Origin: Microbispora hainanensis
GTDB lineage: Bacteria > Actinomycetota > Actinomycetes > Streptosporangiales > Streptosporangiaceae
NCBI RefSeq assembly: GCF_006874475.1
Contig: NZ_VIRM01000062.1
Location: 1 to 55,902, forward strand
Length of the DNA: 55,902 bases
Direction of reading: 5' to 3'
Shown here: piece by piece, positions 15,986 to 24,498 of the stretch
Numbering within the stretch: position 1 is the first letter of the stretch
Layout: every line of letters starts with the position of its first letter
Translations under genes and position numbers: made by a program
The notes under the pieces: model-generated
What the model was told of the DNA's origin: nothing
What the model saw: only the letters and a program-made list of their open reading frames with translations
Database searches by the model: none

Positions 15986-16561
15986 GTGAAGACGAGATCG
16001 GGCAAGGGCAACCGGGTGGGCCTGGCGGTGTTGGGCCTGGTCCTGCTGGCGGTGGGCGGCCTCGCGATCGCGCGGGCGCTGGGCTCCTTCGGCGACGCCG
16101 CGGCGCGGGAGCCGGTGGTGGACGCCGGAGCCAGGAGCTTCGCGGCGACCACGCCGTGGTTCTGGCCCGTCGTGGCCGCCGTCGGAATCGTGATCGGGCT
16201 CATCGGGCTGGCCTGGCTGCTGGCGCTGTTGCGCGTCGACCGGCCGCGGCGGTTGCGCCTGGAGTCGGGCACGACGGGCGTCACCGAGGTCGACGCGCAT
16301 CCCGCGAGCGAGGCCCTGGCCGAGCAGGTCAGCACTTATCCGGAGGTGCGCCGCGCGCACGCCGTGCTGCGCGGCCCGTCCGACGACCCGCACCTCGACA
16401 TCGGCGTCTCCGCGGAGGAACCGGCCGACCTCGGGGCACTGGTCACCCGGTTGCACGACGAGGCCGTCCCCGACCTGCGCACCACGCTCGGCCTGCGCCG
16501 TCTCCCGGCGATGGTCCGGCTCAACCTGACCGGCGGCCGCCGGACCCGCCCCGTCCACTGA
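15986..16561 (+). CDS. amaP: AmaP-type alkaline shock response membrane anchor protein
   Basis: A 191-residue protein starting at GTG 15986 (AAGGAGG upstream). Two membrane helices (VGLAVLGLVLLAVGGLAIAR and FWPVVAAVGIVIGLIGLAWL) flank a short external loop, followed by a cytoplasmic domain typical of AmaP. In Staphylococcus AmaP anchors Asp23 to the membrane. Last gene of the operon. Its TGA stop is the first TGA of a tandem repeat that runs downstream. Confidence 0.82.
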   Translation: MKTRSGKGNRVGLAVLGLVLLAVGGLAIARALGSFGDAAAREPVVDAGARSFAATTPWFWPVVAAVGIVIGLIGLAWLLALLRVDRPRRLRLESGTTGVTEVDAHPASEALAEQVSTYPEVRRAHAVLRGPSDDPHLDIGVSAEEPADLGALVTRLHDEAVPDLRTTLGLRRLPAMVRLNLTGGRRTRPVH

Positions 16562-16645
16562 AACCGTCCTGCTGAAACCGTCCTGCTGAAACCGTCCACT
16601 GAAACCGTCCGCTGAAGCGCTCCACTGACAGGCGCTCCACTGACG
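16558..16645. repeat. Tandem repeat beginning at the amaP stop codon
   Basis: Six or seven imperfect head-to-tail copies of a 13-15-bp unit, consensus CTGAAACCGTCCTG, decaying towards the 3' end into CTGAAGCGCTCCA and CTGACAGGCGCTCCA. Each copy carries TGA, and the first TGA is the amaP stop codon (16559-16561). It fills the gap between the convergent amaP and DUF488 genes. Confidence 0.85.
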
Positions 16646-16656
16646 TGCTTCGGGGA

Positions 16657-17019
16657 TCACCGCGATGCGCTGCCCGACAGGACCTCGGCGAGGACGGCGG
16701 CCTGGCTGTGCTCGACGTCCCTGGTCGCGGTGAGCAGGGTCAGCGGGCCCTTCTCCATGAGCCGGCGCAGCCGGTCGAGCGCCGCCCGCCGCTCGGGCTC
16801 GTCCAGTTCGGCGAGGTAGCGGCTGCGGAACTCGTCGAACCTCTCGGGGACGTGCCCATACCAGGTGCGCAGGGTGCCGGACGGCGCCACGTCCTTGACC
16901 CATTCGTCCAGATGAGCGGCCTCCTTGGTGAGGCCGCGCGGCCACACCCGGTCGACCAGCACCCGGGTGCCGTCCCCGGGCGCGGGATCCTCGTACACGC
17001 GGCGGACCGTGACGGACAC
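16657..17019 (-). CDS. DUF488 family (YeaO-like) protein
   Basis: A 120-residue DUF488 protein. The signature VRRVYEDPAPGDGTRVLVDR then VWPRGLTKEAAHLDEWVKDV, and the C-terminal GPLTLLTATRDVEHSQAAVL, are family hallmarks. GTG 17019 has AGGAGGAGG upstream and gives the family's usual length; longer upstream frames add unconserved sequence. Function is unknown. Relatives are often near stress or heavy-metal genes. Convergent with the Asp23 operon. Confidence 0.88.
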   Translation of the reverse strand: MSVTVRRVYEDPAPGDGTRVLVDRVWPRGLTKEAAHLDEWVKDVAPSGTLRTWYGHVPERFDEFRSRYLAELDEPERRAALDRLRRLMEKGPLTLLTATRDVEHSQAAVLAEVLSGSASR

Positions 17020-17112
17020 CGCTCCCACCTCCTCCTGCGACTCCTGCCGCCATACTCCCCGAAGAGGGGCGGCGCACGCCGGGTGTCCGGCAGGCCGGAC
17101 AGTTCGTGTGAC

Positions 17113-17128
17113 TGAAAGTTTCACTTTC
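17113..17128. promoter_or_regulatory. GAAA-TTTC inverted repeat upstream of the GH12 gene
   Basis: TGAAAGTTTCA at 17113-17123 overlaps a second inverted repeat, GAAAGT-TTC-ACTTTC, at 17114-17128, about 95-110 bp before the cellulase start. On the other strand it reads TGAAACTTTCA, close to the CGAAACTTTCG element known from Streptomyces xylanase promoters. A near copy (TGAAACTTTCG) lies at 38220-38230 upstream of the CE15 gene. Confidence 0.55.
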
Positions 17129-17222
17129 CGTAAGGGCGTTGTCGCTGGTCGGGGTTTCGTCCAGATTGTCGACCAAATCGGGCCATGTCGCCCGCCTCGA
17201 CCCGGTGCCTATGGTCCGGGGC

Positions 17223-18356
17223 ATGAAGATACGAATGATCACGGCGGGCCTCGCCTTGCTCGGCTCCGTCGCCGCGTCGCTCGTCGTCGGTCAGGCGGCG
17301 CACGCGGACACCACGATCTGCGAGAAGTATGGTGCGACCACCATCCAGGGCGGCAAGTACGTCGTCATCAACAACGTCTGGGGCAGCGACGCCCAGCAGT
17401 GCATCAACGTGACGAACAACGGCTTCACGGTGACGCAGGCGGGGCACAACAAGGCGCAGAACGGCGCTCCGGCGGCCTACCCCGCCGTGTACGCGGGCTG
17501 CCACTATGCCAACTGCTCCAGCGGCAGCGGCCTGCCCCTGTCGGTGAGCAACAGCCAGTTCAACTCGGTGCAGACCAGCGTCAGCATGAGCTACCCGGGC
17601 TCCGGGGTCTACGACGCCGCCTACGACATCTGGTTCGACCCGACGCCGCGTACGGACGGGCAGAACACCGGCGCCGAGCTCATGGTCTGGCTGAACCACA
17701 CCGGCTCGGTCCAGCCCGTCGGCTCCAGGGTCGGCACGGTCAACATCGCGGGCGGCACCTGGGACGTCTGGTTCGGCAACACCGGCTGGAACGTCGTCTC
17801 CTACGTCCGCACCTCCCCGACGAACTCCATCAGCTTCGCCGTGCGGGACTTCTACAACGACATGCTGAACAGGGGATACGCCCAGCGGTCGTGGTACCTG
17901 ACCAGCGTCCAGGCCGGATTCGAGCCCTGGGTGGGCGGCGCCGGTCTCGCGGTGAACAACTTCTCCTACAGCATCGGCGGCGTGGTGCAGAGCCCCTCGC
18001 CGACCCCCACCGCCTCGCCGACCGGCGGCAACGGCAACGGCGGCGGCGCCTGCCGGGTCAGCTACAGCAAGAACGAGTGGCAGGGCGGCTTCACCGGCAC
18101 GGTGACCGTCACCAACACCTCCTCCAGCGCGGTGAACGGCTGGAACCTCGGCTTCTCCTTCCCGAGCGGCCAGCGGATCACCGGCTACTGGAACGCCGAC
18201 GTCGCCCAGAGCGGGTCGTCGGTGACCGCGAGGAACCTGTCGTACAACGGGTCGATCCCGCCGGGCGGGAACACCTCGTTCGGCTTCCAGGGCACCTGGA
18301 GCGGCTCGAACGGCGACCCGACCGGCTTCACGCTGAACGGCACCCGCTGCTCGTGA
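17223..18356 (+). CDS. Secreted GH12 endoglucanase with CBM2
   Basis: A 377-residue secreted endo-beta-1,4-glucanase. Residues 1-29 are a Sec signal peptide ending near AAHADT. Residues ~30-260 are a GH12 jelly roll. The motif GAELMVWL supplies nucleophile Glu152 and QAGFEPWVGGAGL supplies acid/base Glu234, both in the expected context. A Pro/Thr/Ser/Gly linker (~262-274) leads to a family 2 cellulose-binding module (~275-377; ACRVSYSKNEW...NGTRCS, with a Cys at each end). ATG 17223 is chosen because it directly precedes the signal peptide. The GAAA-TTTC element upstream suggests control by plant cell-wall sugars. Convergent with the GH87-like gene across a terminator. Confidence 0.93.
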   Translation: MKIRMITAGLALLGSVAASLVVGQAAHADTTICEKYGATTIQGGKYVVINNVWGSDAQQCINVTNNGFTVTQAGHNKAQNGAPAAYPAVYAGCHYANCSSGSGLPLSVSNSQFNSVQTSVSMSYPGSGVYDAAYDIWFDPTPRTDGQNTGAELMVWLNHTGSVQPVGSRVGTVNIAGGTWDVWFGNTGWNVVSYVRTSPTNSISFAVRDFYNDMLNRGYAQRSWYLTSVQAGFEPWVGGAGLAVNNFSYSIGGVVQSPSPTPTASPTGGNGNGGGACRVSYSKNEWQGGFTGTVTVTNTSSSAVNGWNLGFSFPSGQRITGYWNADVAQSGSSVTARNLSYNGSIPPGGNTSFGFQGTWSGSNGDPTGFTLNGTRCS

Positions 18357-18392
18357 CCCGCTGACACGCCCTGGCACCCCCTGACACCCCCC

Positions 18393-18436
18393 AAAAAAAA
18401 CCGGCGCCGCCGGAGGGACGTCCCTCCGGCGGCGCC
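18393..18436 (-). terminator. Strong intrinsic terminator between convergent GH12 and GH87-like genes
   Basis: A near-perfect 34-bp palindrome (18403-18436) forms a 15-16-bp GC stem with an ACGT loop. Reading the minus strand, a run of eight T (A at 18393-18400) follows it, making a classic intrinsic terminator for the large minus-strand gene. The same stem may also slow plus-strand transcription. Confidence 0.88.
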
Positions 18437-18442
18437 GTCACG

Positions 18443-21400
18443 TCAGGGGTTGACGTTGATGGTGAAGGTGGACGTCGTGTTCTTGACGTCCTGGTAGTTG
18501 TCGCTGAGCCTGAGGTTGTCGAAGGTCACCGACCCGACCGCCGGGCCCTGATCGGGCTCCGGCAGCTCGTTCGCCCAGAGGCCGAAGCCCGACTTGGCGT
18601 CGAACTCGTCACCGCTCCTGTGCGCCCCGGAGATCGAGACGTTGGTGAAAACGGTGTCCTTGATCGGGTTGACCGGCCGGCCGCCGAGATACTGGGTCTG
18701 GAACATGATCCCCGAGTACGTCGGATCCACGATGTCCACGTTGCTGACCCGGATGCCCTGGAACACCTTGGAGGCGGAGAACAGCCAGATCGCCGGGAAG
18801 GTCTGCCGGCCCCAGAAGTGGCCGCCCGCACGGACGATCGAGATGTTGTCGAACACCGTGGGCGGGCTCGCGCCGAAGCCGTTCATCGGATAGCCGAAGT
18901 CGAGCGAGCTGATCGTGATGCCGGAGTAGGTCAGCGTGTCCGCGATGTAGATGTTCCTGAACGTGTTCGCGTACCCGCCGTACACCGCGATGGCGGCCGC
19001 GCGCCACGGCAGGATCGCGGTCAGATTCTCGTAGACGTTGTTCTTCTCGTCGGCGCCTCCCGCGTCGATGGCCGAGAACAGCGCGAAGCTGTCGTCGCCG
19101 GTCGACCTCGCCTCGTTGTTCGAGACCAGGTTGTCGGTGCTGCCGTTGGTCATGTTGACGCCGTCGGCGAACGTGTCACGGATCCGCGAGTTCCTGATCG
19201 TGATGTTGTCGGTGTTCGCGCCCCAGTACATGCAGACCTGGTGCTCGACCCAGATGTCGTCGATCGTCATATTGGCGACGTTCGACCAGTCGAACACCTT
19301 GCCCGGCCCGTCGATGCGGCTGGTGTAGTTGCCGAAGTAGGCGAACCCGGAGAACGTCGAGCCGTTGGCCGACGCCTCCGCCCGGAAGCCGACGTCGGTG
19401 TTCTCCTGCGTCGACGGCGCGTAGAACCGGGTGAACCACGGCCCGGCACCGGTCACCTTGACCGGCTTGCCGTACACCTGGAACTTGCCCGACGTCTGGT
19501 AGTCACCGGCCGGCAGGTAGACGCCCACGAGCGTGCCCGTGGTGTCCATCCGCACCCTGTCGAGCGCGTTCTGCACGTCCTGGTGCGTGAACCCGGCCGG
19601 CACGGCATACGTCGCGGGGTCGGGGTCGGGGATCGCCGAGACCTGCTCCAGGTTCACGAAGTCGATCGCGTACGAGGAGGTGTTGGCGGCGTCCTTCTGC
19701 AGCCGGATCCTGCTGCCCTTCGGGACCGTCGTCCCGAGTAGGAGGTTGGCCTCGTCGTAGATGTGCCGGGGGCCGCCCGCGCCCGGCGAGTTGCCCGGGC
19801 TCGCCTCGGGACCGTACAGCCAGGCGTACTTCGAGGTCAGGTTGATCGCCTTGAGGAAGCTGCCGTTGACGTAGACGTTCAGCGTGGCGTCGGTGCCGCC
19901 GCCGCCCGCCGCGTCGGGGATCGAGAAGCGGGTGACCAGGGTGTTCGTGTCGGCCCTCGTCGTCCACTCCACGTAGCTGCCGGTGGTGGTGAGCCGCACG
20001 GCCTTGCGCCCGGACGCCTCGCCGGCGAGGTCGCCGATGGTCCGGTTCGGGCCGACGACCGTCGCCCCGCCGCCGGTCACGCCGTCTTCGGCCTCGTACA
20101 TGTCGTACGGCATGTTCGCGCCGCGACCGGCGAAGAACGGCAGGCTGGAGGTGTTGTTGGCCTGCTTGACCGGCAGCTCGTTGGCGTCGGCGGCGAGCAC
20201 GGTCTTCACCGTGTATCGGCCGTTGGCCGCCGTCCACGTGCCCAGGGTCACCGGGCTCGTCGTGGACCCGGCCGCGATCGCGCCGCTGTAGGAGCCGGTC
20301 AGCGTCTTGACCACGGTGCCCGAGTCGTTGGCGATCGTCAGCGTGATGCCGTGGGCGCCGCCCGCCGACGCGACCGTGCCCTGGTTCTTGATCGCCACGG
20401 TGAACGTCACCGTGCTGCCGCCCGCCGGGTTGCCCGGCGTCCAGCTCACCGGCGCGGCCACCAGGTCGGAGCTGTCCACCGGCCTCACGACCAGCGGGGA
20501 GGAGGCGGAGAAGGAGTTGTTGGTCTCGTTCTGCTCGATCACCGCGTTCGACTCGTCGACCTTGGCGCTCAGCGGGTAGCTGCCCGCGTCACGCTGGCCG
20601 ATGTTCGCCGTCACGGTGGCCGAGGCGCCGGCCGCGAGCGCGCCGACCGCGGCGGTGCCCACCTTGGCGCCGCCCAGGTAGAAGTTCACGTTCGTGGCGC
20701 CGGAGCCGAGGGTGCCCGCGTTGCGCACCGTCGCCGACAGCGTGACGGCGTCGGTCTCGACCGGCGACGCGGGGGAGGCGGACAGGGAGGTGACGGTCAG
20801 GTCGGGGTTGGGCGCCGGGGTGCCGATCACCTGGAACTCGGCCACCTGCCCGGCCGGGGCCCCGGAGTTGGCGGTGAACCGGAGCTGCACGTCGGCGACC
20901 GTGCCGGAGACCGGGATCGTGACCGTGTTGCCGGTGGCCGGGTTGAAGGTGTAGGTCGCGGCGCCGGCCAGGTTGGTGAATCCCGGCGCGCTCTGCTCGC
21001 GGCCCAGCACCTGGATCGTCTGCGTACGGGTGGACCAGGCGGCGTCGGGGTTGAGCTTCAGCACGACCGAGCTCACGACCGCGTTGGCCCCGAGCTGCAC
21101 GGTCAGCGTCTGCGGGTAGGAGCCGCCCGCGCCCTCCCAGTAGGTCGTCAGGTCGTTGTCGTTCGCGTTCGCCGCGACGTACGTGAACGTGGAGGAGGAG
21201 GCGGTGATCGGCTTGCCGACGGCCATGTTGGAGCCGCCGCCGCCCGAGCCGTTGCGGGTGACGGTGTTGCTGTCGGCCGACTCGTTGCCCGCGGCGTCCC
21301 TGGCCCGCACGTAGTAGGTCACCGTGGCGGTGGTGGGCTGGCTGTCGGTGTAGGTCGTGACATTTCCGGCGACGCTGCCGCGCAGCACGTTGTTCGCGTA

Positions 21401-23035
21401 GACGTCGTAGCCGGTGACGCCGACGTTGTCGGTCGAGGCCGACCAGGTGAGCATGACCTGGCCCGGCGTGGTCTCGGTGTAGGCGAGGTTGCTCGGAGCG
21501 GTCGGCGCCTGCGTGTCACCGGTCGCGCCGTTGCGGGTGACGGTGTTGCTGTCGGCCGACTCGTTGCCCGCGGCGTCCCTGGCCCGCACGTAGTAGGTCA
21601 CCGTGGCGGTGGTGGGCTGGCTGTCGGTGTAGGTCGTGACATTTCCGGCGACGCTGCCGCGCAGCACGTTGTTCGCGTAGACGTCGTAGCCGGTGACGCC
21701 GACGTTGTCGGTCGAGGCCGACCAGGTGAGCATGACCTGGCCCGGCGTGGTCTCGGTGTAGGCGAGGTTGCTCGGAGCGGTCGGCGCCTGCGTGTCACCG
21801 GTCGCGCCGTTGCGGGTGACGGTGTTGCTGTCGGCCGACTCGTTGCCCGCGGCGTCCCTGGCCCGCACGTAGTAGGTCACCGTGGCGGTGGTGGGCTGGC
21901 TGTCGGTGTAGGTCGTGACATTTCCGGCGACGCTGGTGCGCAGCACGCCGTTGGCGTAGACGTCGTAGCCGGTGACGCCGACGTTGTCGGTCGAGGCCGA
22001 CCAGGTGAGCCTGATCTGCCCGGAGCCGGGCTCGGTGTAGGCGAGGTTCGCCGGCGCGGCCGGGGCCTGGGTGTCACCGGTGGGCGCCGGGCCGTACACC
22101 TCGAACTCGGAGATCTGCGCGGCCGGCCAGGCGGTGTTGGCGGTGACGTTGATCCGGACGTAGCGGACGTTGGCCGTGGAGAACGTGATGGCGACCGTGT
22201 TGCCGCTCGCGGGATCGAAGGCGCGGCCCGCGGAGGCGGCGAGGGTGGAGAAGTTCGTGCCGTCGGTGCCGCCCTGCACGGCGAGCGTCTGGGTGCGGGC
22301 CTCCCAGGTGGGCGGGAGCTTCAGCACGACCCGGTTGACCGCGGTCGAGGCGCCGAGGTCCACCTGCAGCCATTGGGGGAAGGCGTTGTTGGCGCTCTCC
22401 CAGTAGGTGGCCTGGTTGCCGTCGTTGGCGTTGCCCGCGCCGTACACGTCGGCGTGCGCGCTCTCCCTCATGGTCTTGCCGAGGGCGAGGTTGCCGGACG
22501 CGGTGGCGGCGCCGTACACCTCGATCTCGGACAGCTGCGCCGCGGGCCAGGCGGTGTTGGCGGTGACGTTGATCCGGACATACCGGGTCGAGGTGGCGGC
22601 GAAGCCGATCGTCACCGCGTTGCCGCTCGCGGGGCTGAAGGCGCGGCCCGCGGAGGCGGCGAGGGTGGAGAAGTTCGTGCCGTCGGTGCTGCCCTGCACC
22701 GACAGCGTCTGGGTGCGGGCCTCCCACGACGCGGGCAGCTTGAGCACGACCTGGTCGATGCTCGTCGCGCCGCCGAGGTCGACCTGCGCCCACTGTGCTG
22801 ATCCTTGAGGGGGGAAGGCGTTGTTGGCGCTCTCCCAGTAGGTGCCCTGATTGCCGTCGTTGAGGTTGCCCGGGACGTACGGGCTGGTGCTGGTGCTCAC
22901 GGTCACGGTGCGACCGGTGGCGAGGTTGGGGCCGCCGGCGGCGGAGGCGGGGGAGAGGGGCGCGGCCACGGCGAGCAGGCAGGCCGCTGCCACCACAGCG
23001 ATCAAGCGCAATAACGGGACATGCGTTTTCGACAT
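18443..23035 (-). CDS. Secreted multi-modular GH87-like alpha-1,3-glucanase
   Basis: A 1530-residue secreted enzyme starting at ATG 23035 (AGAGGA upstream) with a signal peptide ending near SPASAAGG. Order: two discoidin/F5-8C modules (~36-178, 180-318), three FN3 repeats (~320-598), a third discoidin module (~602-740), two CARDB-like domains (~744-848, 852-968), a CBM6/35-like module (~973-1135, MYEAEDG) and a right-handed beta-helix catalytic domain (~1143-1530). RDTFADGVN and TGDDSFALF carry Asp residues near 1287, 1291 and 1313-1314, as I recall for GH87 alpha-1,3-glucanases/mycodextranases. The likely substrate is fungal cell-wall or bacterial alpha-1,3-glucan. A different polysaccharide-lyase-type helix cannot be excluded. 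FN3 copies 2 and 3 (in the protein) are identical. Confidence 0.8.
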   Translation of the reverse strand: MSKTHVPLLRLIAVVAAACLLAVAAPLSPASAAGGPNLATGRTVTVSTSTSPYVPGNLNDGNQGTYWESANNAFPPQGSAQWAQVDLGGATSIDQVVLKLPASWEARTQTLSVQGSTDGTNFSTLAASAGRAFSPASGNAVTIGFAATSTRYVRINVTANTAWPAAQLSEIEVYGAATASGNLALGKTMRESAHADVYGAGNANDGNQATYWESANNAFPQWLQVDLGASTAVNRVVLKLPPTWEARTQTLAVQGGTDGTNFSTLAASAGRAFDPASGNTVAITFSTANVRYVRINVTANTAWPAAQISEFEVYGPAPTGDTQAPAAPANLAYTEPGSGQIRLTWSASTDNVGVTGYDVYANGVLRTSVAGNVTTYTDSQPTTATVTYYVRARDAAGNESADSNTVTRNGATGDTQAPTAPSNLAYTETTPGQVMLTWSASTDNVGVTGYDVYANNVLRGSVAGNVTTYTDSQPTTATVTYYVRARDAAGNESADSNTVTRNGATGDTQAPTAPSNLAYTETTPGQVMLTWSASTDNVGVTGYDVYANNVLRGSVAGNVTTYTDSQPTTATVTYYVRARDAAGNESADSNTVTRNGSGGGGSNMAVGKPITASSSTFTYVAANANDNDLTTYWEGAGGSYPQTLTVQLGANAVVSSVVLKLNPDAAWSTRTQTIQVLGREQSAPGFTNLAGAATYTFNPATGNTVTIPVSGTVADVQLRFTANSGAPAGQVAEFQVIGTPAPNPDLTVTSLSASPASPVETDAVTLSATVRNAGTLGSGATNVNFYLGGAKVGTAAVGALAAGASATVTANIGQRDAGSYPLSAKVDESNAVIEQNETNNSFSASSPLVVRPVDSSDLVAAPVSWTPGNPAGGSTVTFTVAIKNQGTVASAGGAHGITLTIANDSGTVVKTLTGSYSGAIAAGSTTSPVTLGTWTAANGRYTVKTVLAADANELPVKQANNTSSLPFFAGRGANMPYDMYEAEDGVTGGGATVVGPNRTIGDLAGEASGRKAVRLTTTGSYVEWTTRADTNTLVTRFSIPDAAGGGGTDATLNVYVNGSFLKAINLTSKYAWLYGPEASPGNSPGAGGPRHIYDEANLLLGTTVPKGSRIRLQKDAANTSSYAIDFVNLEQVSAIPDPDPATYAVPAGFTHQDVQNALDRVRMDTTGTLVGVYLPAGDYQTSGKFQVYGKPVKVTGAGPWFTRFYAPSTQENTDVGFRAEASANGSTFSGFAYFGNYTSRIDGPGKVFDWSNVANMTIDDIWVEHQVCMYWGANTDNITIRNSRIRDTFADGVNMTNGSTDNLVSNNEARSTGDDSFALFSAIDAGGADEKNNVYENLTAILPWRAAAIAVYGGYANTFRNIYIADTLTYSGITISSLDFGYPMNGFGASPPTVFDNISIVRAGGHFWGRQTFPAIWLFSASKVFQGIRVSNVDIVDPTYSGIMFQTQYLGGRPVNPIKDTVFTNVSISGAHRSGDEFDAKSGFGLWANELPEPDQGPAVGSVTFDNLRLSDNYQDVKNTTSTFTINVNP
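21249..22076. repeat. Three tandem 279-bp FN3-encoding repeats, two identical
   Basis: Period 279 bp (93 codons) inside the GH87-like gene. The copies at 21249-21527 and 21528-21806 appear identical over their whole length. The third (21807-22076) matches over its first half, then diverges in the part encoding the protein's first FN3 module. This indicates recent duplication or gene conversion. It would collapse easily in a short-read assembly. Confidence 0.9.
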
Positions 23036-23476
23036 TTGCGTTCCTCTGTCCGGGCAGGAACCGACCGGCGGGCTGTCCGATCCGCGCGGTCGTGGGGGGA
23101 TTTTGGAAGTCGGGGCGCGCTGGGGTCGCGGCGGCGACCGGTTGCCCACTGCCGTGGCCGACATCACCTCGTGTCCTTTCACGCGAAAGGTGACGGTGGC
23201 GGGGCGCACGGACGCAGTGCTTCCTGCCGGAACTTGCGGAGAACCGCAAACTCTCGATTCAGACTTGCAAATTTCTTACATTTAGTTGCTCAGATGTTAC
23301 ATAGGCCCCACCGTGTCGTCAATGGGTCGGAAAAGCCGGAGGGAAGGTGACAGGTCTGTCCCGTCCCCGAGCAGGGCCTACCTGGGGATACTTCAAGTGG
23401 GCGCCGGTCCGGAACGGGCCTCGCGCCCGCCCGCGGGTCCCCCAACTCGCGAAAGGAACCCGGCAGAGGAGCCCTC
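23036..23476. promoter_or_regulatory. Divergent control region between GH87-like and GerMN genes
   Basis: A 441-bp region with no supported gene. It holds two perfect inverted repeats: CCTTTC-ACGC-GAAAGG at 23175-23190 and TTGCGG-AGAA-CCGCAA at 23234-23249. An AT-rich stretch at 23255-23305 contains TTACATTTAG and GTTACATAGG and probably includes the promoter(s). Both repeats lie upstream of the GH87-like start and are candidate operators. The GerMN gene is preceded by GAGGAG. Confidence 0.5.
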
Positions 23477-24439
23477 ATGTTTCTGCCCCCCAAGCGCTCG
23501 CTCGCGGTGCTGGCCGTGCCGCTGGTGAGCCTGTCGGCGGTCCCGGCCGCCGCGACAGCCGCCCCGCCGGCCGCGTCCGTCCAGGCGTCCGTTCAGGCGG
23601 CCGTGCACCCGCCTGCGCGCGCGGCCGTTCAGGCGGCCCCGCGCGTGGCGACCCTGGTCGACCTGCGCGCCGCGCACCATCCCGGGCTCGACCGGGTCGT
23701 CTTCGAGTTCCGCGGGCCGCTCCCGGCGCGGCGGAGTGCACGCTACGTGCCCCGGCTGATCGCCGACGGCTCGGGCCGTACGGTCCCGGTGGCCGGCGAC
23801 GCGATCCTGGAGCTGTACTTCGGCGGCGCGACCGGCCACGACGACCAGGGGCGTCCCACCTATGGGCCCACGCGTGAGACGTTCGCGCTGCCCGGCGTGA
23901 TCCAGGTCGTCAACGCGGGCGACTTCGAGGCGGACCTCACGTTCGGCGTCGGCCTGAGCCGGAAGGCGTCCTACCGCGTTTACACCCTCACGCGTCCGAA
24001 CCGCGTGGTCGTGGACATCAAGACGCCCTACCGGACGGTGCCGGTGCGCACCTACTTCCTCGACTCCCGGGCGTACGCGGCCGGGCGGCGGCCGTACACG
24101 GCGGCGGTGTCGCGGCCGGTGGTGCCGCCGTCCACCGCGCGCGGCGCCCTCCAGCGGCTGTTCGCCGGGCCTACCCAGGCGGAGTACGCCAAGGGACTGC
24201 GGTTCGTCGCCTCGGGAGCCACCGGCGTCCGGTCCGTCGTCGTCCGCGACCGGGTCGCCCACGTGCGGCTCACCGGCTCGCTCCGCGGCGGCGGGTCGGC
24301 GTTCACCGTCGCCGACGAGATCACGCCCACGCTCAAGCGGCTTCCCGGCATCCGCTGGGTCAAGATCTACGACGCCGACGGCCGCACCGAACGCCCGAAG
24401 GGGCACTCCGACTCCATCCCGGAGAGCCTCGAACCATGA
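23477..24439 (+). CDS. Secreted AMIN-like and GerMN domain protein
   Basis: A 320-residue exported protein starting at ATG 23477 (GAGGAG upstream). A signal peptide is followed by Ala/Val/Gln repeats (residues 30-55). An AMIN-like beta domain (~57-195) includes LDRVVFEFRGPLP and YTLTRPNRVVVDIKT. A GerMN domain follows (~205-305; TARGALQRLFAGPTQAEYAK, SVVVRDRVAHVRLTGSL, DEITPTLKRLPGIRWVKIYD). GerMN proteins occur in spore-germination and LpqB-type envelope systems, and AMIN domains bind cell-wall material. A peptidoglycan-associated envelope role is likely. No lipobox is seen. A terminator follows. Confidence 0.8.
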   Translation: MFLPPKRSLAVLAVPLVSLSAVPAAATAAPPAASVQASVQAAVHPPARAAVQAAPRVATLVDLRAAHHPGLDRVVFEFRGPLPARRSARYVPRLIADGSGRTVPVAGDAILELYFGGATGHDDQGRPTYGPTRETFALPGVIQVVNAGDFEADLTFGVGLSRKASYRVYTLTRPNRVVVDIKTPYRTVPVRTYFLDSRAYAAGRRPYTAAVSRPVVPPSTARGALQRLFAGPTQAEYAKGLRFVASGATGVRSVVVRDRVAHVRLTGSLRGGGSAFTVADEITPTLKRLPGIRWVKIYDADGRTERPKGHSDSIPESLEP

Positions 24440-24445
24440 CACCAC

Positions 24446-24478
24446 GAGGGCCGGGTCACCCCCCGGCCCTCCTTTCCT
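24446..24478 (+). terminator. Intrinsic terminator after the GerMN gene
   Basis: GAGGGCCGGG at 24446-24455 and CCCGGCCCTC at 24462-24471 form a 10-bp stem with a six-base loop, followed by a pyrimidine-rich CTTTCCTCC tail. It starts seven bases after the stop codon. Confidence 0.7.
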
Positions 24479-24498
24479 CCGGAGGCCCTGCGCGGGGG

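Noticed and set aside
16558..16645. CRISPR array
   Set aside because: Units are 13-15 bp, head-to-tail without spacers, and no cas gene is present.
19763..22801. 1012-codon open frame antisense to the GH87-like gene
   Set aside because: It mirrors the codon-position GC pattern of the real gene, contains Val/Gly/Arg/His low-complexity translation and has no recognisable domain or ribosome site.
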